Counted from the stretch's first letter, positions 1 to 5,601 are shown. The stretch is 5,601 nt of DNA from an uncultured Desulfobacterales bacterium (GCA_947259865.1 CAMYNZ010000258.1:1-5601), one strand, 5' to 3'. Numbers and translations: made by a program. Notes: generated from the letters alone by a model not told the origin.

Positions 1-110
1 GCTCGCAGTAGTTTACTACGACTTCGCCCTTGGACGCCTTGAATCTGGGGCACCCCTCCAGAGGCGGATCTTCGACCTCGACTTTCGCTCAATTAGGGTA
101 GAATTAAATA
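1..110. repeat. Repeat-like non-coding sequence replacing the 3' end of the dioxygenase remnant
   Basis: No reading frame here continues the adjoining dioxygenase or resembles a protein I know. The stretch contains short self-complementary pieces: GTAGT-TT-ACTAC near 8-19, and TCTGG...CCAGA at about 45-63. It also carries the phrase TTCGACCTCGACTTTCGCTC near 70-89. It begins where dioxygenase homology stops, at about 110-115. Its style, short palindromes with CTTCG/TCGAC phrases in a spacer, looks like a dispersed intergenic repeat cut by the window edge. No second copy lies in this window, so its repetitive nature is inference. Confidence 0.35.
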
Positions 111-484
111 TTGAATTCGGCTGCATACGGTTGCGGACTTGCATCAATAGGATATCTTCCCAATTCCCGAAGATTATGCGTGGCACCACCGCTGCCTATA
201 ATGAGTACCCCCTGTTGTCGTAACGCTTGAATCGTTCTGCCGATTTTCAAATGAAGATCCGGACCGCCCGCCGCGGTTTGCACCGCAAGCTGGGTTGTGG
301 GGATCTCAGCAGACGGATACATGAGCTTTAGAGGAACCCAGGTCCCATGATCCAAACCTCTTTTTGGGTCTGCATCACATTGGAATCCTGAGCCCCTGAG
401 CATTTCTCGTACCGTTTGCGCCAATCGGCGATCTCCGGGGCACGGATACTGAATATCGTAAAGTGCTTTGGGCTGTATGCCGAA
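104..484 (-). pseudogene. Remnant of a YgiD/4,5-DOPA dioxygenase-type (LigB-family, class III extradiol) gene, truncated at both ends
   Basis: The frame reads FGIQPKALYDIQYPCPGD, then GLDHGTWVPLKLMYP, then IPTTQLAVQ, then IIGSGGATHNLREL, and ends PYAAEFNI-stop. These blocks match, in order, the middle of YgiD-like dioxygenases (compare FGGFPQALYD...YPAPG, FDHGSW, MYPDADIPMVQLS, HNLR). The homology begins right after an in-frame TGA at 485-487, upstream of any ATG. The usual N-terminal part (the SHGSP and SAHW blocks with metal-ligand histidines) is therefore absent. The C-terminal part, including the late EHYLP histidine block, is also missing. About 126 codons remain of a family that usually has about 260. 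A TTG at 424 could give a 106-residue ORF, but homology extends 20 codons upstream of it. Without the first and last metal ligands the product should be inactive. It lies only 11 bp after the CoA-binding gene, so a deletion may have joined them. Confidence 0.8.
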
Positions 485-495
485 TCAACAGGTAA

Positions 496-975
496 TTAAA
501 CCGGTTTTGGCAAACCACCGGTCAGTTTTAACATCCAGCACAAGCATGCATGCGCAATATCAACTGGTTTGCAAAACATCATCGGACAGGCGCCGGGGAT
601 TGCGGTGATGCTATTTTCGCGACAAAATTTTAGCGCCGATTCAGATACGCTTGACCCCATAAATCCAAGCGAACGGTGCATCCACACCCTTGGAATTTCC
701 AGATCGGCGCACTGGCGCACAAGTTGCTCGGTTAGCTCCGGCCGGGTTACGATGACCACGCCGTCGGTTTTCTGCGGAATTGATTGCAAATCCGGGTAGC
801 AGCTATCCCCTTCGACAATGTCGATTTTAGGATTGACCGGAAATACGCTATAACCGGTTTTTCGTAACTTGCGATAGATCGTGTTGGCGGCATTATGCCG
901 GCTGCGGGAAACCCCGGCCACAGCAATGCACTTCTGGGCCAGGAAGTCCTTGACCAATTCATCTAATGTAGCCAT
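496..975 (-). CDS. CoA-binding domain protein (YccU-like, CoA_binding_2 family)
   Basis: The product is 159 residues, nearly all of it one Rossmann-type CoA-binding domain. Visible signatures are the nucleotide-binding strand and loop IAVAGVSRSRHNAANTIYRKL (split here as residues 17-24 GVSR and 30-37), the GYSVFPVNPK strand (41-50), DGVVIVTRPE (71-80), RVWMHRSLG (96-104), and the tail IPGACPMMFCKPVDIAH (126-142), typical of the family. The length is normal for a stand-alone YccU-like protein. It is cytosolic with no signal peptide. Family members bind CoA, but their physiological role is generally not established. The ATG at 975 is preferred to a TTG at 993 because AAAGGAA lies at a good distance before it and would fall inside the longer version. 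The tail is cysteine-rich (C130, C135, C144, C146); whether that matters is unknown. A 232-bp spacer separates it from the radical SAM gene upstream. Confidence 0.88.
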   Translation of the reverse strand: MATLDELVKDFLAQKCIAVAGVSRSRHNAANTIYRKLRKTGYSVFPVNPKIDIVEGDSCYPDLQSIPQKTDGVVIVTRPELTEQLVRQCADLEIPRVWMHRSLGFMGSSVSESALKFCRENSITAIPGACPMMFCKPVDIAHACLCWMLKLTGGLPKPV

Positions 976-983
976 AGTGGTGG

Positions 984-990
984 TTCCTTT
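984..990 (-). promoter_or_regulatory. Ribosome binding site of the CoA-binding gene
   Basis: On the minus strand AAAGGAA stands 8 bases before the ATG at 975. It decides the start: the alternative TTG at 993 would place this Shine-Dalgarno sequence inside the coding region. Confidence 0.7.
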
Positions 991-1096
991 CAAAGAAATC
1001 AGAGGGCGGGGAATTTAATGCAGTCGCTGAGGATTCAAGCAGTCCACCCAAGACACTGGCGGATTAAAAACTCCCCACCGCTTCAATTATTTAACC

Positions 1097-1146
1097 CCTG
1101 CAGGCGCCGGGGGAACATCTTGTCTCAAAAAAATACCCCGAACCCT
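1097..1146. repeat. Degenerate intergenic repeat, copy A
   Basis: About 50 bp that align with 2346-2396 in the same orientation. By hand I count about 37 matches in 52 columns with three single-base gaps. Shared blocks are CCTG, GCGCCGGGG, CATCTTG, a run of six or seven A, and CCG-A-CCCT. Both copies lie in spacers between minus-strand genes: this one after the radical SAM gene and before the CoA-binding gene. The rest of the 976-1207 spacer shows no gene. Candidate explanations are a REP-like dispersed repeat or a shared regulatory or 3'-end element. Confidence 0.5.
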
Positions 1147-1154
1147 GAGCGGGT
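1127..1154 (-). terminator. Weak candidate terminator after the radical SAM gene
   Basis: Read on the minus strand, ACCCG, a 9-base loop, CGGG, then GTA and seven T follow the radical SAM stop codon by about 54 bases. The stem is only 4 bp, so intrinsic termination is doubtful. The T-run is shared with the repeat copy at 2346-2396, which lacks a comparable hairpin. Confidence 0.25.
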
Positions 1155-1207
1155 CATCACGCATTATGTCTAGCGACACGAATTATCGATCCCTCACGTC
1201 CACGGAT

Positions 1208-2266
1208 TTAACTCCCCGACTCGTGTTTGGTCAAGAAATTACGGACTTTTACAGAGTTTGGGTCAAGATTGGTCAATCCGTATTCATCCGCCCAGCGCAT
1301 TGCCTCCAGGTATTCCTGGATGGTTATGCCGCGCCAAATGTCCGGGTAATCAAACGCTTTATAGGCGACGTGATATTGATGCATGATGTTTAAATATGTC
1401 GATTTTGGCAGATTCCCGGCAACCCAATTAACAAATTGTTCGGTGCCGGCGACCCGGTTGGGCATGACCAGGTGCCGTATCATCAGCCCGCGTAGCGCCA
1501 CCCCCCGGTTATTGATTTGATGCGGGCCCACCTGTCGATTCATCTCCACAAGAGCTTTTTGCGTTTCTGAAGGATAATCCCTGGCCCCGGACGAATACTT
1601 TGCGGCCTGTTGCCCATCCATGTATTTCATATCCGGCAAATAAATATCAACGATCCCGTCCAGAAGTCTCAGTATCTCTGTCCGTTCGTAACCACTGGTG
1701 TTGTATACCAGAGGAATTCTAAGCCCTTTTTGATAAGCTTGGCGGGTGGCGTTCAAGATGTGGGGCATAACATGGGTGGGAGTTACCAGATTAATATTGT
1801 GACAGCCGATTTTCTGCAGATGAAGCATGGTGTCTGCCAGTTGTCCGTCGCTTATTTGCTTCCCCTGCCCTTCGAGCGCAATCGGCCAGTTCTGACAAAA
1901 AACGCAACGTAGATTGCAGTTGGAAAAAAAGATGGTCCCGGACCCCTTGCTTCCAACCAGTGACTTTTCCTCTCCAAAGTGGGGATGGGCTGTATAAACC
2001 ACCAGTTTTGCAGGTGCGCGACAAAAACCACGTTCGCCATTTAGCCGGTTGACCCCGCATTGTCGGGGACAGAGCGCACATTCTTCAGCAATTGCAAATG
2101 CTTCGGCAACCCGTTTTTCCAGCTCGCCGGTTTGTTCAAGTTTTGCGTAGGCCGGGTACCACGGTGCTGACGCATCCGGTTTTGCACAATGGCCTGCGGC
2201 GGGAACAAGCAGAGAACCACCCAGAATTAGAGAGCCTTTCAAAAATTCTCGTCGGGTAATTTTCAT
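1208..2266 (-). CDS. Tat-signal radical SAM protein, COG1313 (PflX, pyruvate-formate-lyase-activase-like) group
   Basis: The 352-residue product opens with MKITRREFLKGS and a hydrophobic stretch ending PAAGHCAKP (residues 1-30). This is a textbook twin-arginine leader with S/T-R-R-x-F-L-K. Next come a four-cysteine block C63-x2-C66-x3-C70-x11-C82 (ECALCPRQCGVNR, then GERGFC), HFGEEKSLVGSKGSGTIFF (96-114), and the radical SAM 4Fe-4S motif C117-x3-C121-x2-C124 (SNCNLRCVFCQNW). Downstream family blocks are HNINLVTPTHV (156-166), PLVYNTSGYE (185-194), DIYLPDMKY (207-215), RGLMIRHLVMP (259-269) and HQYH (296-299). Together these match the COG1313 group, whose substrate is not known. The ATG at 2266 is chosen over the GTG at 2275 because GGGGTG precedes it at good spacing and the Tat motif sits at residues 4-10. 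An exported radical SAM enzyme would be odd, because SAM and reductant are cytoplasmic. The leader could instead be a retained anchor. C27 is in a poor lipobox context. Confidence 0.9.
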   Translation of the reverse strand: MKITRREFLKGSLILGGSLLVPAAGHCAKPDASAPWYPAYAKLEQTGELEKRVAEAFAIAEECALCPRQCGVNRLNGERGFCRAPAKLVVYTAHPHFGEEKSLVGSKGSGTIFFSNCNLRCVFCQNWPIALEGQGKQISDGQLADTMLHLQKIGCHNINLVTPTHVMPHILNATRQAYQKGLRIPLVYNTSGYERTEILRLLDGIVDIYLPDMKYMDGQQAAKYSSGARDYPSETQKALVEMNRQVGPHQINNRGVALRGLMIRHLVMPNRVAGTEQFVNWVAGNLPKSTYLNIMHQYHVAYKAFDYPDIWRGITIQEYLEAMRWADEYGLTNLDPNSVKVRNFLTKHESGS

Positions 2267-2272
2267 AGCAGG

Positions 2273-2278
2273 CACCCC
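2273..2278 (-). promoter_or_regulatory. Ribosome binding site of the radical SAM gene
   Basis: On the minus strand GGGGTG lies 6 bases before the ATG at 2266. It overlaps the alternative GTG start at 2275, which favours the ATG. Confidence 0.45.
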
Positions 2279-2345
2279 ATATCCATTGAGATGTACTCAG
2301 TTTATGGTTGGGTCGGTATTTCAAGGTTGCTGCAAGCGAAACCAA

Positions 2346-2396
2346 CCTGAAGCGCCGGGGCGATCATCTTGCCGTGTAAAAAACATTCCGACCCCT
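2346..2396. repeat. Degenerate intergenic repeat, copy B
   Basis: Second copy of the element at 1097-1146, same orientation, about 71 % identical by hand alignment. It lies in the 2267-2409 spacer between the sulfatase-like gene and the radical SAM gene, 14 bases after the sulfatase-like stop codon. The conserved T-run (minus strand) is six bases long here. There is no good hairpin before it, which argues against both copies being simple terminators. Confidence 0.5.
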
Positions 2397-2409
2397 GGAT
2401 TATGCTTAG

Positions 2410-4104
2410 TTAATTTTTTCCCGTCTTGCAAGCATTACCTGTCGACCGGTGCTGCATCGATTTGCCGGTCGGCACATGCGTTATTTCTGTCCGGGATTTG
2501 GCAGTACTGAAGTCAACCAGAAAATCGATTAAAAATTTTTCCATTCCAAGGTGCGGGAGCGATTGCCGGGGGATCAAACCGGACGTATATCCCCGGGCGG
2601 TAAATGGTTGCAAAAAATCGGGGTTGCGGCTGATAACGTGCACCGGCACGGACCAGGGACGATTTTCACCGGTGATGCGGACATTGGGCTGATGATCGCC
2701 CATGATGATAATGAGAGCATCATCTTTAACAGATTGCTGGATAAAGGCTTTTATAACCGTTAAATCGTAGATTATTGAGGTCATGTAAGCTTCAGAGGCA
2801 TTGGTCAGATCAGGCCATGTAACCGGAAAGGTGACGGGTTCCAGTCGATGATAAACGGCACCATCTTTAATCCGTGTCCAGTCTTCCAGATAGGCGGGTT
2901 GCAGATGGAAAGGGGCATGGCTGGTTACCAGGACAAATTCGATAAACAAAGGGTGCCGGCGATATTGAATCTCGGATCGATGGATAAAATCCAGCACGTA
3001 CTGATCAGGCATCGGTGACCAGCCATAGCGGGGGCCCTTGTAGCCAAAATGCCAGGCATAGTATTTTTTCTGATATCTGAAAAATTCACCTTCCGGCCAG
3101 GGCCAGGTCGTTCCGGGTATGACGCTGACAGTTCGGTATCCGGCATCATTAAAATATCCGGCAATTGTTTTGGCCCGGGAGAAAATCAGAAGATTATAGA
3201 GCATCTGTGTATTTAGCTGAATGCCACTGGCAATGGTTGCATGGGTCAGCCAGGAGGATCCGCCATAGGTGGGCGCTTCCAGAAAATTGGATACCGCACC
3301 GAATTCGCCGACTTTTAGATCACGTTCAAATTCCTGGATAAAAGAGGCCAGCATGGAAAAGTGCTGCGAATCGGCAAAAACCGTATGGCCGTAGGATTCA
3401 ATAAACATAAGATAAACATCGGTCCGGCCCAGTTTATCCAAAGTTGTCGGAATGTGACCGGATTTTTCAATCGCTTTCTGGATAATAGCAAAGCTTTCTT
3501 TTTTACGCCCCCGGACCTGCAATATAAATGTCATTTCTGCAAAAACCCGCTGAATCGATGCTTCCCTAAAAATATTCAGACGATGATTTTTATCGGTTAG
3601 TTGAGACACCAGAAATAGCGCCAGCAACCCGACAAGCGCACCGGTCAGCAGCGCTTTCTGCCGGGTTTGTGAAAAATAATGATGAATGGTTGCAAGGGCC
3701 TTCCAAACACCCCAAAAAATCATGGCCAAAAGCGCCAATCCAAAAAATAAATACCCGATGAATGCGCCCGGTGAGACCGTGGTGTACAGCAGGTGCAAAA
3801 GGTCGGGAACATATCTGGCATCGATGTACAAATTGAAGGGACGGTTGAAATAGGTTGGAACAAGCACATCACCAACTCGAAACAGACGGAATAAAATGAC
3901 AAGTACTGTAAGCGTAAGGTAAACGGCAGTTCGAAACGGCATTCCAAATAGGGTCGCCGCGCCGATGATCAACACCAATGCGGTAACTTCCGGCGAGGGT
4001 AAAAAAAGTGCCGGCAGATGGGATTCCGGCGCCGGATAGTTCAAATTAATCAAAACAGACAGAAAAATCCAGGCCAGAAAAAAACGGAAGGTGGATTTTG
4101 TCAT
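2410..4104 (-). CDS. Membrane-anchored sulfatase / alkaline phosphatase-superfamily protein (LtaS-like architecture)
   Basis: The 564-residue product has about five hydrophobic segments in its N-terminal third (roughly 6-22, 40-55, 57-76, 113-133 and 150-168), a linker, and then an extracytoplasmic catalytic domain. Metal and active-site blocks of the superfamily are visible: FIESYGH with E236; PTYGGSSWLTHATIASG (278-294), the expected nucleophile region, probably S283 or S284; VTSHAPFH with H396; and IIIMGDHQPN with D470-H471. Order and spacing resemble the lipoteichoic acid synthase and phosphoglycerol/phosphoethanolamine transferase group, with a Ser rather than Thr nucleophile as far as I can tell. 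It probably hydrolyses or transfers a phospho- or sulfo-ester group on an envelope polymer or lipid; the substrate cannot be read from sequence. The ATG at 4104 has only a weak GAAAAG-type ribosome site. The last 30 residues are polar and look dispensable. It lies beyond the palindromic element from the methyltransferase, so co-transcription is uncertain. Confidence 0.88.
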   Translation of the reverse strand: MTKSTFRFFLAWIFLSVLINLNYPAPESHLPALFLPSPEVTALVLIIGAATLFGMPFRTAVYLTLTVLVILFRLFRVGDVLVPTYFNRPFNLYIDARYVPDLLHLLYTTVSPGAFIGYLFFGLALLAMIFWGVWKALATIHHYFSQTRQKALLTGALVGLLALFLVSQLTDKNHRLNIFREASIQRVFAEMTFILQVRGRKKESFAIIQKAIEKSGHIPTTLDKLGRTDVYLMFIESYGHTVFADSQHFSMLASFIQEFERDLKVGEFGAVSNFLEAPTYGGSSWLTHATIASGIQLNTQMLYNLLIFSRAKTIAGYFNDAGYRTVSVIPGTTWPWPEGEFFRYQKKYYAWHFGYKGPRYGWSPMPDQYVLDFIHRSEIQYRRHPLFIEFVLVTSHAPFHLQPAYLEDWTRIKDGAVYHRLEPVTFPVTWPDLTNASEAYMTSIIYDLTVIKAFIQQSVKDDALIIIMGDHQPNVRITGENRPWSVPVHVISRNPDFLQPFTARGYTSGLIPRQSLPHLGMEKFLIDFLVDFSTAKSRTEITHVPTGKSMQHRSTGNACKTGKN

Positions 4105-4250
4105 TTACTCGACTTTTCTTTTTGTAATCTGTATTAATGGCTAGCGTCATGTTCTATGGATAACTCACATAATACATCGGATGGTTTGAAAGGGTTTTGC
4201 GAGTGCCATCGAGCATTTTGGGATAAAGACGCTGGCTGTAGTAGGGCGAT

Positions 4251-4302
4251 TATCCGCCGGGGGGCTTTGATGGATCCATCCGCCAGAGACCGTTGGCGGA
4301 TA
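4251..4302. repeat. Internal hairpin with ATCCGCC/GGCGGAT arms
   Basis: TATCCGCC at 4251-4258 and GGCGGATA at 4295-4302 are perfect 8-bp arms. A second ATCCGCC at 4278-4284 pairs with the same right arm across a 10-base loop, so two alternative stems compete. It is part of the larger palindromic element. Confidence 0.7.
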
Positions 4303-4303
4303 A

Positions 4304-4357
4304 AAATCAAAAGCTGTCCGAGTCCCGAGCACTAGCGAGGTCGAGTTCTTTTGATTT
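4304..4357. repeat. Internal hairpin with AAATCAAAAG/CTTTTGATTT arms
   Basis: AAATCAAAAG at 4304-4313 and CTTTTGATTT at 4348-4357 are perfect 10-bp inverted arms. The 34-base loop contains CGAG four times in direct orientation. It lies inside the larger palindromic element next to the ATCCGCC hairpin. Confidence 0.75.
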
Positions 4358-4440
4358 AGACCTACTTCAGCTGGCGTCCCCAAAATGGTCGCCGGCGTGA
4401 ACAAAATCCTTTCAAACCAATCCTTGGACATGATTCGCTT

Positions 4441-5385
4441 TCAAGACGCGGTTGGAATTTGAGCCAGATAATCAAGCTGTTTGGCGATATAGATCAATTC
4501 TCCCCGGTCAATCTGGGCATGGCGTTCATTTTCCCATGTTTTAAACATGTTGGAATCGAGGGACGGATGTCCCTGGAGTTCATCATAAATTGTCTGAATT
4601 ATGTAATGTAAAAAATAGGCTTCATCCTGTTGGTACAACCCATCGGTCGGAAAAACAAACCAGTCTGAGCTACCCGCCGCTAAAATCCTGGCGTCTGCCT
4701 TTTGAAGTTGACCAACAAGTTTGCGTCCGGTCTGGCTGTCACCGGCCTGTTTCCCGTCAACAAAGCGTTCATCCATGCTCCGGTGGTAAAGACCTATGAT
4801 CTGTTGATCCATCGTCGGGTCGACAACCGGCAGCAAAATTGTCTCACCGTCAAAGTTCAAGGTAACATACACCAGGCCGCCGGGTTTCAGCAGTGCACAA
4901 ATGTTGGGTATGACGGCGGGCAAATCGACCAAATCCATGAACGCATGAGCGATCAACAAATCATGCTGCCGGGTATTTTTTTCTTTGCCAAAATAATCAT
5001 AAATATCAATTCGGTCAAAAGTGACCGACACGCGACCGGATGCCAGGTGCAGTAAGGAACTGTTTTTCCCACCTGGGTAATATTCAATATTTCTGGCTGC
5101 TGCCCAACGGGATAGCCGCTTTTGCGATTCAACGATATTTCGGGTATCCGCATCAATGGCGGTATAATCGGCATGCCTCAGTATATTCCAATCCAGCAGG
5201 CGTTCAATCATTGTGCCGATACCCGCGCCGATTTCCAGGACCCGCAGGCGATTATCGCGGCTTGCGGCCGGTAGAATCGCTTTGAGTTTTTCCAGCACAT
5301 TACGATTCAAGGCGCGGTCATCGACGCTTATTTTAGCGGATAAATACCTGGTAAAGCTGTATTCTGATGAAGGCTGATGATTCAT
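4441..5385 (-). CDS. Class I SAM-dependent methyltransferase linked to a glycosyltransferase
   Basis: The 314-residue product has a Rossmann methyltransferase fold. Motif I is RVLEIGAGIGT (48-58), the acidic ribose-binding strand is YTAIDAD (74-80), motif IV is HDLLIAHAFMDLV (141-153), and LLKPGGLVYVTLNF (165-178) is the motif VI region. An N-terminal block SFTRYLSAKISVDDRALNR (10-28) precedes the fold. A C-terminal extension of about 130 residues, including SSDWFVFPTDGLY (239-251) and AYFLHYIIQTIYDEL (256-270), probably shapes the acceptor pocket. I recall similar methyltransferases with the FTRYLxAK/VDDRALNR block next to GT4 genes, sometimes with a 6-pyruvoyl-tetrahydropterin synthase homologue; that is memory, not something this window shows. 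The ATG overlaps the stop codon of the upstream glycosyltransferase, and AGGA lies 11 bases before it. The acceptor is unknown. No signal peptide or membrane segment is seen. Confidence 0.88.
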   Translation of the reverse strand: MNHQPSSEYSFTRYLSAKISVDDRALNRNVLEKLKAILPAASRDNRLRVLEIGAGIGTMIERLLDWNILRHADYTAIDADTRNIVESQKRLSRWAAARNIEYYPGGKNSSLLHLASGRVSVTFDRIDIYDYFGKEKNTRQHDLLIAHAFMDLVDLPAVIPNICALLKPGGLVYVTLNFDGETILLPVVDPTMDQQIIGLYHRSMDERFVDGKQAGDSQTGRKLVGQLQKADARILAAGSSDWFVFPTDGLYQQDEAYFLHYIIQTIYDELQGHPSLDSNMFKTWENERHAQIDRGELIYIAKQLDYLAQIPTAS

Positions 5386-5601
5386 GCAGCGACCGATCCT
5401 AAAAACTCTCGGCTATGGCATTTACATAAAAAGCTGTGGATCGCGTTCATGGTGTCCTGCCAGGTTGGATGGGCTTTAAAGGTTTCCAGAGCGGCGCAAC
5501 TCAATTCCTCCAGCCGACCCCTATCATGGTATAGTTGCTGGATATATTTTAAGAGGGATCGATTATCCCCGGGGGATATCAGGAATCCGTTTTGTCCGTG
5601 C
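5382..5601 (-). CDS. Glycosyltransferase family 4, C-terminal part (5' end outside the window)
   Basis: The 72 visible residues begin HGQNGFLISPGDNRSLLKYI and continue with a helix-rich end containing LEELSCAALETF and HPTWQDTMNAIHSFL. The opening corresponds to the (D/H)GxNGFLVxPGD strand-loop of the C-terminal GT-B domain, just after the nucleotide-sugar-binding EGxP-type region, and the SCAALETF and TWQDT pieces match the closing helices of GT4 enzymes. The catalytic and donor-binding residues lie upstream of the window, so the sugar cannot be inferred. The stop TGA (5382-5384) overlaps the methyltransferase ATG as ATGA. This implies translational coupling and a shared pathway. The frame is intact in the visible part. 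Confidence 0.85.
   Translation of the reverse strand, partial: HGQNGFLISPGDNRSLLKYIQQLYHDRGRLEELSCAALETFKAHPTWQDTMNAIHSFLCKCHSREFLGSVAA

Larger units (their letters stand above)
4183..4418. mobile_element. MITE-like palindromic element with imperfect terminal inverted repeats
   Basis: The left arm (4183-4244) and the reverse complement of the right arm (4361-4418) align as GGTTTGAAAGG, then TTTTG, CATTTTGGG, GACGC, AGCTG/GGCTG, and AGTAGG at the inner end. Weaker similarity extends outward to about 4169 and 4436 (CAT...GGAT before GGTTTG on each side). The centre holds two further hairpins. No transposase is encoded. The element fills most of the 336-bp spacer 4105-4440 and begins 4-22 bp after the methyltransferase stop codon. 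Nested inverted repeats, small size and spacer location fit a non-autonomous mobile element or a large REP-type palindrome. I could not identify a clear target-site duplication. An 88-codon frame (4431-4165) runs right through it and is probably only a reading of the repeat. Confidence 0.6.

Noticed and set aside
104..424. A stand-alone 106-residue gene starting at TTG 424.
   Set aside because: Dioxygenase homology continues upstream of the TTG to position 484, and the essential N- and C-terminal parts are missing, so it is a remnant rather than a gene with its own start.
976..993. Longer CoA-binding protein starting at TTG 993.
   Set aside because: It would place the AAAGGAA ribosome site inside the gene, and the extra six residues (MKGTTT) match nothing in the family.
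1166..1912. Plus-strand open frames opposite the radical SAM gene, and similar ones opposite the other genes.
   Set aside because: They are antisense shadows of well-supported minus-strand genes. They show no family motifs, and I saw no convincing ribosome sites.
104..2266. Possible AmmeMemoRadiSam system: a radical SAM gene close to a LigB/Memo-superfamily gene.
   Set aside because: The radical SAM protein has COG1313 (PflX) signatures (CPRQCGVNR, HFGEE, GSGTIFF, LVTPTHV), not those of the AmmeMemoRadiSam enzyme. The LigB remnant matches YgiD-type DOPA dioxygenase, not Memo, and no AMMECR1 domain is present.
4105..4182. Promoter for the sulfatase-like gene.
   Set aside because: The AT-rich stretch has loose -10-like hexamers but no -35 partner at sensible spacing that I would defend.
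4183..4418. CRISPR array or tRNA in the palindromic spacer.
   Set aside because: The repeats are inverted and nested rather than regularly spaced direct repeats, and no cloverleaf or TTC-arm pattern is visible.

Overview
All genes in this window are on the minus strand, so the order below follows transcription from high to low coordinates. GC content looks moderate, about half. The gene types fit a Gram-negative, probably anaerobic environmental bacterium: a PflX-type radical SAM protein with a Tat leader, an LtaS-like membrane sulfatase-superfamily enzyme, a GT4 glycosyltransferase with a methyltransferase, and many palindromic intergenic repeats. A member of the Desulfobacterota is my best guess. 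This is inference from gene style; no marker gene is present.

Layout. At 5601-5382 is the C-terminal end of a family 4 glycosyltransferase. It is joined by an ATGA stop/start overlap to a class I SAM-dependent methyltransferase (5385-4441), so the two are almost certainly co-transcribed and probably act on the same glycosylated small molecule or glycan. A 336-bp gap follows. It is mostly filled by a nested palindromic, MITE-like element (about 4183-4418). Next come a five-helix membrane protein with an alkaline-phosphatase/sulfatase-superfamily catalytic domain (4104-2410), a Tat-signal radical SAM protein of the COG1313 (PflX) group (2266-1208), and a small CoA-binding (Rossmann) protein (975-496). 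Last is a remnant of a YgiD/4,5-DOPA-dioxygenase-type LigB gene (484-104), truncated at both ends. Its 3' break runs into repeat-like sequence at the window edge (1-110).

The two spacers flanking the radical SAM gene each carry a copy, in the same orientation, of a degenerate repeat of about 50 bp (1097-1146 and 2346-2396, about 71 % identical by hand alignment). With the palindromic element and the decayed dioxygenase, this suggests a genome with active repeat spread and gene erosion.

Only the glycosyltransferase-methyltransferase pair shows clear functional coupling. The sulfatase-like, radical SAM and CoA-binding genes are separated by 130-230 bp spacers and need not form one pathway. I see no tRNA, rRNA, CRISPR array or intact transposase. 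The most unusual item is the radical SAM enzyme with an apparent export signal.
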